Under the pieces are notes generated by a model that was not told where the DNA came from, made no database searches, and was given only the letters and a program-made list of their open reading frames with translations. From Gordonia lacunae (GTDB lineage: Bacteria; Actinomycetota; Actinomycetes; Mycobacteriales; Mycobacteriaceae), in the NCBI RefSeq assembly GCF_002149015.1, contig NZ_NGFO01000028.1:1-64000 (forward strand): DNA of 64,000 bases, in the 5' to 3' direction. The position numbers and the translations under genes were made by a program. Position 1 is the stretch's first letter, and the number at the start of each line of letters is the position of its first letter. Positions 25,356-33,686 of the stretch are shown here, one piece after another.

Positions 25356-26837
25356 ATGCAACCAGAACTCGACGTCGTGATCGTGGGTGCCGGCTTCGGC
25401 GGAATGGGCGCCGCGATCGAACTCAAGCGCCAGGGCTTGGACAACATCGCGATCCTCGAGCGCGAAGACGATCTGGGCGGAACGTGGCACGTGAACCACT
25501 ACCCCGGACTGGCCGTCGACATCGCCTCGGTCACCTACTCCTATTCGTTCGAGCCCAACCCGTACTGGTCCCGGCTGTTCGCGCCCGGCGCCGAGCTCAA
25601 GCGCTACGCCCATCACGTCGCGGACAAATATGACCTGAAGCGGCACATGGAGTTCGGCACGCTCGTCGAGGCCGCGTCGTGGGATCCCGACGATCAGTTG
25701 TGGCGCGTCCGCACCGGTGACGGGAGCGAGCGCACCGCCCGCTACCTGGTGACCGCGACGGGATTCCTGTCGCAGCCACACGTCCCGGAGTTCCCCGGGA
25801 TCAAGAACTTCACGGGCACCATCCTGCACACCGCTGCCTGGAAGGACGGCTTCGACTTCACGGGCAAGAAGGTCGCCGTGATCGGGACCGGTGCCACCGC
25901 CGTGCAACTCATTCCGGAGATCGCCGCCCGCGCCGACTCCCTGACCGTCTTCCAGCGCACCGCGATCTGGGTGGTCCCCAAGATCGACTTCGCGATCCCG
26001 GCGGTCGTGCAACAGCTGTTCCGACGGATTCCCCTCACGCAACGGGCTGCGCGACTGGTGAATTCGTCGCTGCTGGAGCTGCTGATGGTGTTCGGCGTCC
26101 TGCACTTCAAGCAGGTCAAGCCGGGCAACCGGTTGGCCGCCCGACTGGCCAAGGCGCACCTTCGCTCGCAGATCGACGACCCGGAACTGCGCCGCGAGCT
26201 CACGCCGGACTACGACTTCGGATGCAAGCGCCCGACCTTCTCCAACACCTACTTCGCCAGCTTCGCCAAGCCGAATGTGACGCTGGAGACCAGCGGCATC
26301 GCCCGCCTCGAGGCCGATGCGATCCTCGCGGCCGACGGCACGCGCACCGAGATCGACACCCTCGTCCTCGCCACCGGGTTCAACCTCTGGGACGTGAACT
26401 TCCCGGCCTTCGACATCGTCGGCCGCGATGGTCGCAACCTCGGGAAGTTCTGGCGCGAGAACCGGTTCCAGGCCTATGAGGGTGTGACGGTCCCCAAGTT
26501 CCCGAATCTTCTGTCCCTCAACAGTCCGTACTCCTACAGCGGGTTGTCGTACTTCACGACCATCGAGGGGCAGATGAAACACATCGCGCGCCTCTTCGGC
26601 GAACTCCGCCGCCGCGGCCAACACACCTTCGAGGTCACCGAGGCGGCCAACGATGCCTTCCTCGACGAGGTGACCGACCGGCTGCAGTCCTCGGTCTTCT
26701 ACAACGGGGACTGTTCGACCTCGCGCAGCTACTACTTCAACCAACACGGCGAGGCGACGCTCCTGCGCCCGGCCTCCACGTTGCGCACCCTGCGCGAGAT
26801 GAACTCGTTCCCGTTGCGCGACTACGAGTTCAGCTGA
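25356..26837 (+). CDS. Flavin monooxygenase, Baeyer-Villiger type
   Basis: This 493-residue enzyme has an N-terminal FAD Rossmann motif (VVIVGAGFGGMGAAIEL), the Baeyer-Villiger fingerprint FTGTILHTAAW (FxGxxxHxxxW) and a second, NADPH-binding Rossmann motif (VAVIGTGATAVQLIPEIA). It inserts an oxygen next to a carbonyl using NADPH and O2. The substrate cannot be predicted. In a propane-oxidising bacterium ketone oxidation, such as acetone to methyl acetate, is one possible use, but this gene is 20 kb from prm. It has a GGGGG-rich ribosome site and an operator-like palindrome just upstream. Confidence 0.87.
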   Translation: MQPELDVVIVGAGFGGMGAAIELKRQGLDNIAILEREDDLGGTWHVNHYPGLAVDIASVTYSYSFEPNPYWSRLFAPGAELKRYAHHVADKYDLKRHMEFGTLVEAASWDPDDQLWRVRTGDGSERTARYLVTATGFLSQPHVPEFPGIKNFTGTILHTAAWKDGFDFTGKKVAVIGTGATAVQLIPEIAARADSLTVFQRTAIWVVPKIDFAIPAVVQQLFRRIPLTQRAARLVNSSLLELLMVFGVLHFKQVKPGNRLAARLAKAHLRSQIDDPELRRELTPDYDFGCKRPTFSNTYFASFAKPNVTLETSGIARLEADAILAADGTRTEIDTLVLATGFNLWDVNFPAFDIVGRDGRNLGKFWRENRFQAYEGVTVPKFPNLLSLNSPYSYSGLSYFTTIEGQMKHIARLFGELRRRGQHTFEVTEAANDAFLDEVTDRLQSSVFYNGDCSTSRSYYFNQHGEATLLRPASTLRTLREMNSFPLRDYEFS

Positions 26838-26879
26838 ACTCCGTCGGGCCGCAGACACCGAGGAGCGAGCCGGCGAGTG

Positions 26880-27650
26880 TCACAACGGGTTCAGCAGCTC
26901 CGGCCCGTTGTTGGCGACGCGGTTCACCAGCGGGGCGACCTCGCGGATCGCGATGGCGTCGACCAGCGATTCGGCCGGCGGGGCGAACAGGTCGTCGGGT
27001 GCCCGGCCATCCGGATCGAGCCAGGCATCCCAGTTGTCGTACGGCATGATCAGTGGCATCCGGTCGTGGACGTCGCGCAGCTCGCCGACCGCGTCGGTCG
27101 TGAGGATGGAGCAGCTGAGCAGCGGGGCCTGGTCGGGTGCGTCGGGACCGGTCCTGGGATGCCACACCGACCACAGGCCCGCCATGAAGAGGCGGGTTCC
27201 GTCCTGTGGGGACATGTAGAACGGGATCTTCGTCGGCTTGCCCTTGCTGTCGGCAGGCCCCTTCTTCCACTCGTACCAGCCGTCCATCGGCACGAGGCAG
27301 CGCCGCGACTTGACCGACGACCGGAACGAACTCTTCTCCGCGGCGCTCTCGGCGCGCGCGTTGAACAGCAGCGGCCCTTTCCCGACCTCTTTGGCCCACG
27401 GCGGCACCAGGCCCCAGCGCATCGCGCGGATGCGCAGCAACGGATCGTCGTCGGGGTTGTCGGGCGAGTGTCGCTTGACGACGGTCATCACGGTCGTCGT
27501 GGGCGCGACGTTGTAGTTCACACCAGGGGACCGGGGCGCCGCATCGAGATCGGCGGCGTCCTCACCCTCCGGCTCGGGTACCTCGTTGACCGCATCGATC
27601 TCCGCTGCCAGCTTCGCCGGGTCGGTGGTCACCGCATAGCGTCCGCACAT
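26880..27650 (-). CDS. SOS response-associated peptidase (SRAP/HMCES/YedK)
   Basis: This 256-residue protein crosslinks to abasic sites in single-stranded DNA through Cys2, shielding them until repair. Met1 removal exposes the catalytic Cys in MCGRYAVTT, which fixes the start at 27650 rather than the ATG 9 nt upstream. Other conserved parts are CLVPMDGWYEWK (active-site Glu) and the His in VHDRMPLIM. The corresponding M. tuberculosis gene is, from memory, Rv3226c, consistent with the core synteny that begins here. Confidence 0.92.
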   Translation of the reverse strand: MCGRYAVTTDPAKLAAEIDAVNEVPEPEGEDAADLDAAPRSPGVNYNVAPTTTVMTVVKRHSPDNPDDDPLLRIRAMRWGLVPPWAKEVGKGPLLFNARAESAAEKSSFRSSVKSRRCLVPMDGWYEWKKGPADSKGKPTKIPFYMSPQDGTRLFMAGLWSVWHPRTGPDAPDQAPLLSCSILTTDAVGELRDVHDRMPLIMPYDNWDAWLDPDGRAPDDLFAPPAESLVDAIAIREVAPLVNRVANNGPELLNPL

Positions 27651-27699
27651 GATGTCCATGCTGCCCTAATGGTGCGCCGCCCGTTCCGACAGCCGACGA

Positions 27700-28197
27700 C
27701 TAACCGGCGGCGATGTCGGCGACCACGGCCTCGGTGATCGACACCAGATCGGCCGGGGCCAGTTCGATCTCGAGCCCGCGCTTACCCGCGCTGCACAGCA
27801 CCTTGTCGAACCCGGTGGCCGAGGAGTCGATCACGGTCGGCAACAGGGTTCGCTGGCCGACCGGGGACACGCCGCCGAGGACATAACCGGTGGTCCGGGT
27901 GACGGCCTTGGCGTCGGCCATCGTCGCCTTGGACGCACCGAGCGCGGCCGCCGCCGATTTCAGCGACAGCTTGTCGGGCACCGGGACCACCGCGACCGCG
28001 AGACCGGACCGGTCGCCGCCGGAGAGTTCGATGACCAGGGTCTTGAAGATCTGCTCGGCCCGCACGCCGAGGGCCTCGGCGAGTGCGGCGACGGCCTCCG
28101 CGCCGTAGGCCTCGGAACGAGGATCGTGCGCGTACCGGTGCACGGAGTGGGCGATGCGAGCGCGTTCGAGTGCGGCGATCGCCGGAGTGGAAGCCAT
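27700..28197 (-). CDS. ybaK: YbaK-type aminoacyl-tRNA deacylase
   Basis: This 165-residue editing protein hydrolyses Cys mischarged onto tRNA-Pro (YbaK/EbsC group). Conserved elements are FKTLV, the substrate-loop [12 protein letters not shown], and [13 protein letters not shown] at the C-terminus. It is divergent from sigH, with about 175 bp between them, and lies 49 bp upstream of the SRAP gene on the same strand. Confidence 0.9.
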   Translation of the reverse strand: MASTPAIAALERARIAHSVHRYAHDPRSEAYGAEAVAALAEALGVRAEQIFKTLVIELSGGDRSGLAVAVVPVPDKLSLKSAAAALGASKATMADAKAVTRTTGYVLGGVSPVGQRTLLPTVIDSSATGFDKVLCSAGKRGLEIELAPADLVSITEAVVADIAAG

Positions 28198-28288
28198 CGT
28201 CGGTCACCTCCTGGTGGGGTACTGGGTCGTGGTGGGGACTCGACACGCCGTGGCCGTGGACTGCGTGCCGCGACCAGGACGACGACCC

Positions 28289-28316
28289 GGGAACAAACCG
28301 CCGGTCGTGCTCTGTT
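28289..28316 (+). promoter_or_regulatory. SigH/SigR-type promoter upstream of sigH
   Basis: GGGAAC (28289-28294), then GTT (28314-28316) 19 nt later, fits the GGAAY-N18-19-GTT consensus of the thiol-oxidative-stress sigma factor family. It lies 57 nt upstream of the sigH ATG and supports autoregulation. Confidence 0.65.
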
Positions 28317-28372
28317 GGGACTGTTCGGACAACGGACGTACGCACACGGACACGAAGGAGGTCGGGAGGCAG

Positions 28373-29179
28373 ATGAGTACAGCGGCCGTGATGGAACTCC
28401 CGCAGCACGCCGAACCGAGGTCGCTCTCGGTGGGGGACGGGTCGGTAAGCTTGATCGACAACATCTCCGTGATGCCTCCCATCGAAGGGATCGTAGTGTC
28501 CGACACAGAAGCATCCGACACAGAGTCGTCCGACACCGGCCGGACCGGGACCGCCAAGGCGCCCCGCCGGGCCGATCCGAACGAGTCGCCGGAGCAGCTG
28601 ACCGAGCGGTTCGAGCGCGACGCGCTGCCGCTGCTCGACCAGATGTACGGTGCCGCACTGCGGATGACCCGCAATCCCGCCGACGCCGAAGACCTGGTCC
28701 AGGAGACCTACATCAAGGCGTTCACCGCTTTCGCCTCGTTCCGGGAGGGCACCAACCTCAAGGCCTGGCTCTACCGGATCCTCACCAACACCTACATCAA
28801 CGGCTACCGCAAGAAGCAGCGTCAGCCCGCGCAGTACCCGACCGACGAGATCACCGACTGGCAGATCGCCGCGACCGCCGAGCACACCTCGCAGGGGTTG
28901 CGGTCGGCGGAGATCGAGGCGCTCGACGCCCTTCCCGACGACGAGATCAAGGCCGCGCTGCAGGAATTGCCGGAGGACTTCCGGATGGCCGTGTACTACG
29001 CCGATGTGGAAGGCCTGCCGTACAAGGAGATCGCCGAGATCATGGACACCCCGATCGGTACCGTCATGTCCCGACTGCATCGCGGACGCCGCCAGCTGCG
29101 TGAGCTGCTGGCCGACGTGGCGCGTGAGCGCGGGTTCAACCGTTCCGCACGCGTGACGGATGCGGAGGTGGCCCGATGA
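28373..29179 (+). CDS. sigH: ECF sigma factor SigH (thiol-oxidative and heat stress)
   Basis: This 268-residue protein has an N-terminal extension of about 70 residues ahead of sigma region 2 ([33 protein letters not shown]) and region 4 ([20 protein letters not shown]). The gene order with the ZAS anti-sigma factor next to it identifies SigH/SigR, which drives thioredoxin and mycothiol redox genes. The ATG has GGGAGG just upstream. A consensus SigH promoter precedes it. The longer frame to 28154 extends into the divergent promoter region and is not used. It overlaps rshA in an ATGA junction. Confidence 0.92.
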   Translation: MSTAAVMELPQHAEPRSLSVGDGSVSLIDNISVMPPIEGIVVSDTEASDTESSDTGRTGTAKAPRRADPNESPEQLTERFERDALPLLDQMYGAALRMTRNPADAEDLVQETYIKAFTAFASFREGTNLKAWLYRILTNTYINGYRKKQRQPAQYPTDEITDWQIAATAEHTSQGLRSAEIEALDALPDDEIKAALQELPEDFRMAVYYADVEGLPYKEIAEIMDTPIGTVMSRLHRGRRQLRELLADVARERGFNRSARVTDAEVAR

Positions 29180-29463
29180 GCGACGTCGATCCGGAGCTGA
29201 CCCAGCTCGACTGCTCCGCCGTCATCGCCGACGTCTGGCTCCTGCTCGACAACGAGTGCGACCAGAACGCGCGCGAACGCCTCCAGGGGCATCTCGACTC
29301 CTGCCCGTCCTGCCTGGCGCATTACGGCATCGAGCAGCAGCTCAAGGCGCTCGTCAACCGCAAGTGCGGTGGCGATCAGGCCCCGCAGGGGCTGCGCGAC
29401 CGTCTGCGCATCGAGATCCGCAAGACCGTCATCGTGCACGAGGTCACCGAATCCGAACGCTGA
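29176..29463 (+). CDS. rshA: Zinc-associated anti-sigma factor RshA (RsrA family)
   Basis: This 95-residue redox-sensing anti-sigma factor holds SigH inactive until thiol oxidation releases it. The ZAS motif His39-xxx-Cys43-xx-Cys46 is present, with further Cys13 and Cys28. The ATG overlaps the sigH stop codon (ATGA). A strong bidirectional terminator follows. Confidence 0.93.
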   Translation: MSDVDPELTQLDCSAVIADVWLLLDNECDQNARERLQGHLDSCPSCLAHYGIEQQLKALVNRKCGGDQAPQGLRDRLRIEIRKTVIVHEVTESER

Positions 29464-29478
29464 CGCGACGAGAACAGG

Positions 29479-29518
29479 AAAAAGCCCGGGCGGCCTGATG
29501 GCCGTGCCCGGGCTTTTT
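29479..29518. terminator. Bidirectional terminator between rshA and bL37
   Basis: AAAAAGCCCGGGC (29479-29491) pairs with GCCCGGGCTTTTT (29506-29518). The A-tract and U-tract make it an efficient terminator for both the rshA transcript and the convergent short gene. Confidence 0.85.
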
Positions 29519-29554
29519 CGTGTGGTCGTTCGCCGATACCGCGATGAGCGGTGA

Positions 29555-29629
29555 TCAGGCGTTGGGGCGCTTGCCGTGGTTGGCAGCGTTCTTCTTACGA
29601 GCACGCTTCTTGCGTCCGCGCTTTCCCAT
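29555..29629 (-). CDS. Ribosomal protein bL37, 24 residues
   Basis: This very short basic protein begins MGKRGRKKRARKKN and ends NHGKRPNA. It matches the 24-residue bL37 described in the mycobacterial large ribosomal subunit. AAGGAG lies 8 nt upstream of the ATG. It is too short for ordinary gene calls and is convergent with sigH-rshA. Confidence 0.85.
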   Translation of the reverse strand: MGKRGRKKRARKKNAANHGKRPNA

Positions 29630-29700
29630 GACGCATCTCCTTCATTGCGGGGCGGGCGCCGCCGAAGGCGGGTCCACCGTGTACTGGTTCGCACCGTGTG

Positions 29701-29765
29701 CTGAGACAACCCTGACATCGGCCGGGGAGGACATCCCGGCTGATCGGGACATCACAGTGTCTCAG
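29701..29765. promoter_or_regulatory. Nested inverted repeat between bL37 and the biotinyl-domain gene
   Basis: CTGAGACA (29701-29708) pairs with TGTCTCAG (29758-29765). Inside, TCGGCCGGG (29718-29726) pairs with CCCGGCTGA (29735-29743) with one G-U pair. It sits 87 nt upstream of the plus-strand biotinyl gene and 72 nt upstream of bL37 on the minus strand. It could be a structured leader or an operator. Confidence 0.4.
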
Positions 29766-29851
29766 GGATTCTCCCATGCGCCAAAAACACCTCCGCCCAC
29801 GCCCCCGGCACCGAGGCTTCCGGGCACGGCGTCGTGGGCTAATTTGGGTGC

Positions 29852-30067
29852 ATGGCAGAAGACGTGGTGGCAGAGATCGTCGCGAGTGTCCTCGAGGTGC
29901 GCGTCGCTGCGGGCGAGCAGATCGAGGTCGGCGACACGCTGGTCCTCCTCGAGTCGATGAAGATGGAGATCCCCGTGCTGGCCGAGGAGCCGGGCACGCT
30001 CGCCGAGGTCAAGGTCGAGGTCGGCGATGTCATCCAGGCCGGCGATGTGATCGCCGTCTTCGAGTAG
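29852..30067 (+). CDS. Biotin/lipoyl attachment domain protein
   Basis: This 71-residue stand-alone biotinyl domain has the modification motif ESMKMEIPV with target Lys37. Such small carriers (TB7.3-like in mycobacteria) serve biotin-dependent carboxylases, but no carboxylase gene adjoins and the partner is unknown. It is 42 bp upstream of pdtaS and probably co-transcribed. Confidence 0.9.
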   Translation: MAEDVVAEIVASVLEVRVAAGEQIEVGDTLVLLESMKMEIPVLAEEPGTLAEVKVEVGDVIQAGDVIAVFE

Positions 30068-30109
30068 TGACGCGCCCGCGCCGGCCGCTCGACGCTCCCG
30101 TGCCCTGAG

Positions 30110-31615
30110 ATGTCGACCCTCTCCGATCTCCTCGCCGAACACACGACGCTGTCCGACTCCGCCGCGGCCCACCTGCAACGGCTCGTCGCCGAATGGCAGC
30201 TTCTCGCCGATCTGTCGTTCGCCGACTTCCTGCTGTCGGTGCGGACGGAGTCCGGGGCGGTGGTCACCGTGGCCCAGTGCCGTCCCAACACCGCCTCCAC
30301 GGTCTTTCCGACCGACGAGGTCGGTCGGGTCATCGACACCGAGGCGCATCCGCAGGTGCTGCGCGCCTTCACCTCCGACCGCGTCCTCCGCGACGAGGAC
30401 CCGACCTGGTTCGGCGCGACGGCGATGCGGCAGGAAGCCGTCCCGGTCGGCCACGACGGCGAGGTGATCGCCGTGGCGACCCGGGCGGTCGATCTGACCC
30501 ACCCGCGTCTGCCGTCGCCGCTCGAACTCGCGTACCAGGACTCTGCCGACGACCTGTGCCAGATGGTCGCCGATGGGACATTCCCGCATGAGGAGGGCAA
30601 TCCTCGCGGGTTGTCGACACCGCGCGCGGGCGACGGTTTCGTGCGTCTGGACGGGCAGGGGATGGTCACCTACACCAGCCCGAATGCGTTGTCGGCCTTC
30701 CACCGGATGGGGTGGACCGCCGAACTCAATCACACGCACCTGTCCGACGTGGTCAAACAACTCATCACCGAGCCGTTCGAAGCCGACGACGTGGCGCTGA
30801 TGCTCGACATCGCGGCCGGCGTGACCGAGATCCCCACCGGCCCCTACCGGGACATCGGGATGCGGGTGGAGGCCGACGCCCGGCGTGCCACGGCCCTGAT
30901 CCGCGCGGTACCGCTCCGTCCGCGGGGGGACATCACCGGCACCGTGGTCCTGATCCGCGACGTCACCGAGGTCAAGAGGCGTGATCGCGCGCTGATCAGC
31001 AAGGACGCCACCATTCGGGAGATCCACCACCGGGTGAAGAACAATCTGCAGTCGGTGTCGGCGCTGCTGCGGCTCCAGGCGCGGCGCACGTCCAACTCCG
31101 ACGCCCGGGAGGCCCTCAACGAGGCGGTCCGCCGGGTGGCCTCCATCGCGCTCGTCCACGAGCTGTTGTCGGGCAGTGTCGATGAGGAGGTCGACCTCGA
31201 CGAGGTCGTCGATCGGCTCGTGCCGATCCTGGTCGATGTCGCGTCGGGGGAGGCGAGGGTGGCTGTGCGCCATCGGGATCGGCTGGGTGTGCTGACCGCC
31301 GAACTCGCGATGCCGCTGGTGATGGTCCTCACCGAACTCATCCAGAATGCGATCGAACACGGCTTCGACGGGGCGCCGCACGACGACGCCGAGATCGTGG
31401 TCGTCGCCGAGCGGGATGTGCGTGGATTGCGAATAGCGGTCCGTGACAACGGTTCCGGATTGCCCGAACAGTTCGACCTGTCGACCTCGGATCACCTCGG
31501 CCTGCAGATCGTGAAGACCCTGGTGTCCATCGAACTCGGAGGCGAGCTCGATGTCCGCGCCAATCCGGGCGGCGCGGGAACCGAAGTGGGTGTGTACATT
31601 CCACTGCGGTCTTGA
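30110..31615 (+). CDS. pdtaS: Two-component sensor histidine kinase PdtaS
   Basis: This 501-residue soluble kinase has an N-terminal GAF domain, a middle PAS domain and a C-terminal HisKA_2/HATPase_c module. The phospho-acceptor region IHHRVKNNLQSVSALLRL has His307 as the probable phosphorylated residue. The ATPase N-box ELIQNAIEHG and G-box RDNGSGLPEQ follow. No transmembrane span is present, so it is cytosolic. The partner response regulator PdtaR, an ANTAR RNA-binding protein, is not in the window. The gene precedes whiB1 in convergent orientation, as in mycobacteria. Confidence 0.92.
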   Translation: MSTLSDLLAEHTTLSDSAAAHLQRLVAEWQLLADLSFADFLLSVRTESGAVVTVAQCRPNTASTVFPTDEVGRVIDTEAHPQVLRAFTSDRVLRDEDPTWFGATAMRQEAVPVGHDGEVIAVATRAVDLTHPRLPSPLELAYQDSADDLCQMVADGTFPHEEGNPRGLSTPRAGDGFVRLDGQGMVTYTSPNALSAFHRMGWTAELNHTHLSDVVKQLITEPFEADDVALMLDIAAGVTEIPTGPYRDIGMRVEADARRATALIRAVPLRPRGDITGTVVLIRDVTEVKRRDRALISKDATIREIHHRVKNNLQSVSALLRLQARRTSNSDAREALNEAVRRVASIALVHELLSGSVDEEVDLDEVVDRLVPILVDVASGEARVAVRHRDRLGVLTAELAMPLVMVLTELIQNAIEHGFDGAPHDDAEIVVVAERDVRGLRIAVRDNGSGLPEQFDLSTSDHLGLQIVKTLVSIELGGELDVRANPGGAGTEVGVYIPLRS

Positions 31616-31682
31616 GGCACCGGCCGCGAACCCGGTTGGCCGGCAGGGGCTTCGGCCGGACGTGACGAGCGCGAGCACGAAA

Positions 31683-31704
31683 AAACCCGGCCGGGGCCGG
31701 GTTT
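31683..31704. terminator. Bidirectional terminator between pdtaS and whiB1
   Basis: AAACCCGGCC (31683-31692) pairs with GGCCGGGTTT (31695-31704), flanked by an A-tract and TTTCTTC. It serves both convergent genes. Confidence 0.8.
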
Positions 31705-31737
31705 CTTCGAATCCGGAACAGTGCCGGCCGATGAGGC

Positions 31738-31992
31738 CTAGACGCTGCTCCGGGTACGCGTACGTGCGGTACGGCGCTTGAGGGCGCGTCGCTCGTCCTC
31801 GCTCATGCCGCCCCAGACGCCGGCGTCCTGGCCGGACTCGAGAGCCCACGAGAGGCAGTCGGCGGTGACGGGGCACCGTGCGCAGACGAGCTTCGCGTCG
31901 GCGACCTGTGCGATGGCCGGGCCGCTGGTCCCCACGGGGAAGAACAGTTCCGGATCCTCGTCGCGACAGATGGCCTTGTGACGCCAGTCCAT
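31738..31992 (-). CDS. whiB1: WhiB1, [4Fe-4S] nitric-oxide-responsive regulator
   Basis: This 84-residue protein has the four cluster ligands Cys9, Cys37, Cys40 and Cys46 (CX2CX5C core) and the turn motif GVWGG (58-62) before a basic C-terminus (KRRTARTRTR). In mycobacteria WhiB1 is essential, binds the primary sigma factor and reacts with nitric oxide. The upstream region has a CRP-like site. Confidence 0.94.
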   Translation of the reverse strand: MDWRHKAICRDEDPELFFPVGTSGPAIAQVADAKLVCARCPVTADCLSWALESGQDAGVWGGMSEDERRALKRRTARTRTRSSV

Positions 31993-32405
31993 TCCTCTAC
32001 TCCTTCGGGCGCGTTTGCACCACTCGATCGTCGTGCTGGTGATTGTTGGCTGTAACTCTCAGTTCACGCGGCGCACCAAATGTTTCCGCGTTGTTGCTTG
32101 TGAATACTTTCACGAATCGAGCCGAAGTCAATGGGTTTGCTTTAACACGTGGGCAACATCACTCGCCCGCCTAGCACTTCGGCAACGGGCCCCTGGAGGG
32201 GGGTCCGAGCCGTTTGTCTCACGGCCGTGTAGTAGCCTACCCGTCTCGTGGCGCTGCGTCGACGACTTTCTGCTGGTCGCGACCCCGAGGCCGCCGAAAT
32301 CGCTCGTGACGTGGCCGGACGCGCGAGGGTATTCTTCACCACATGCGCCGACGATGTTGATCCACACCGCCTGAGCGGACCCACCGCAGGCTGACCGCCG
32401 CGGCA
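31993..32405. promoter_or_regulatory. Intergenic region between divergent whiB1 and an MFS gene
   Basis: No gene is seen in these 413 bp. The first 150 bp are AT-richer and hold the whiB1 promoter and a CRP-like palindrome. From about 32170 the base composition returns to normal and nothing recognisable is found before the MFS start. Confidence 0.6.
32099..32114 (-). promoter_or_regulatory. CRP-like site upstream of whiB1
   Basis: TGTGA-N6-TCACG (32099-32114) departs by one base from the CRP consensus TGTGA-N6-TCACA. It lies about 107-122 nt upstream of the whiB1 ATG. In M. tuberculosis, cAMP-CRP (Rv3676) binds near the whiB1 promoter, so a conserved function is plausible. Confidence 0.65.
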
Positions 32406-33686
32406 GTGGGTGCCGCCCTCTTCGAAGACCTCATCCCGCTCTATCCGCTCTACGCCGTTCTCTTCGCCGACCCCGGGGTTCCGGGCGCCGGCCTCGGGTC
32501 CGCCGAGATCTCGGCGCTGTTCGTGATCTGGTCGGCGTCGTCGGTGATCGTCGAGGTCCCCACCGGTGTGCTGGCCGACCGCCTGTCCCGGCGGAAGCTG
32601 CTCATCGTCGGTCCGCTCGTCACCGCGTCGGGTTTCGCTCTGTGGACGGTGGCGCCGTCGTTTCTGTCCTTCGCCACCGGATTCGTCCTGTGGGCCCTCG
32701 GCGGTTCATTGCGGTCCGGTACCACGCAGGCATTGGTCTTCGACGAGCTCGCCCTTCTCGGCCGCTCGCGGGATTACGCACGCCTGTCCGGACGCATGCG
32801 TGCGGCTGCGGCGCTCGGGGTCGTCGGTGGCACCGCCCTGGCCGCGCCGCTGTTCTCGTGGGGCGGTTATGACGCGGTCGGCGTCGCCAGCGTCGTCGCC
32901 TGCCTCGTGTGTTCGCTGATGTCGGCGATGCTGTCCGAGACGCGCGCCGGGCGGGACGGTACCGCTGTGGACGACGCCGGCCGGAGCGTGCCCGTCGAGG
33001 ACGGGACGGAGCCGGATCCGGCCGATGCCGCCCGAACGGACCCGGACACGGACTCGGGGCCGGGCTGGCTCGCGATCGTCCGCAGCGGCCGGCGGTCGCT
33101 GCGGACTCAGCCGGTGGCGCGCCGGATGTTGCTGCTGGGTGTGGTTCTGACCTGGGTCGCGGCGCTCGATGAGTATCTCCCACTGCTGATCGGGTCGTTC
33201 GTGGCCGATGCCGCGGGTGTCACAGGGGACGGGTCTCCCACAAGCGATCCGGTCGCGGTCGCGCTGCTGATGATCGTGGTGTCGATCGGCGACATCGCCG
33301 GCGCGCTCGCCGCGGGCCGGTTCCGGTCGGTCGCCGCGATCGGACCCGCCGTGGGCCTCGGTGCCGTCGTGCTCATCGGAGCGGCGCTGTGGGGACATCC
33401 GGCGGCGGCGTTGGGCGTCGCCGCCGCGTTCGGGGTCCTGGGGTGGGCGCGGGTCGTCGCCGACGCCGAACTGCAGGACCGGCTGAGTTCGACGTCGCGC
33501 GCCACCGTCACCTCGCTGGCCGGAATGGGTGAGGAGCTGGTCGCGATCCTGGCCTATGCCGGCTGGGCGGCGGGGTCGGCGTGGCTCGGGCCTGCCGGGT
33601 TGTTCGCCGTCGCCGCGCTGCCCTACGTCGTGGTCTCGGCGTTGCTGATCGGGGGTGCGATGACGGTCAGGGCCTCGCGGCGATGA
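32406..33686 (+). CDS. MFS transporter, start uncertain
   Basis: This protein of about 426 residues has many hydrophobic helices and an MFS motif A (GVLADRLSRRKLLIVG). A charged central loop of about 50 residues (AGRDGTAVDDAGRS onward) lies between halves. There is no ATG: the frame is closed by TGA at 32358, and the first plausible codons are CTG 32391 and GTG 32406. The first helix would be short if GTG is used. The substrate is unknown. Its end overlaps the convergent lipid-kinase gene by 64 bp. Confidence 0.7.
   Translation: MGAALFEDLIPLYPLYAVLFADPGVPGAGLGSAEISALFVIWSASSVIVEVPTGVLADRLSRRKLLIVGPLVTASGFALWTVAPSFLSFATGFVLWALGGSLRSGTTQALVFDELALLGRSRDYARLSGRMRAAAALGVVGGTALAAPLFSWGGYDAVGVASVVACLVCSLMSAMLSETRAGRDGTAVDDAGRSVPVEDGTEPDPADAARTDPDTDSGPGWLAIVRSGRRSLRTQPVARRMLLLGVVLTWVAALDEYLPLLIGSFVADAAGVTGDGSPTSDPVAVALLMIVVSIGDIAGALAAGRFRSVAAIGPAVGLGAVVLIGAALWGHPAAALGVAAAFGVLGWARVVADAELQDRLSSTSRATVTSLAGMGEELVAILAYAGWAAGSAWLGPAGLFAVAALPYVVVSALLIGGAMTVRASRR

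Noticed and set aside
29762-31876. Minus-strand ORF of 704 codons antisense to pdtaS
   Set aside because: The plus strand encodes a complete GAF-PAS-HisKA_2 kinase; the antisense product has no recognisable domain.
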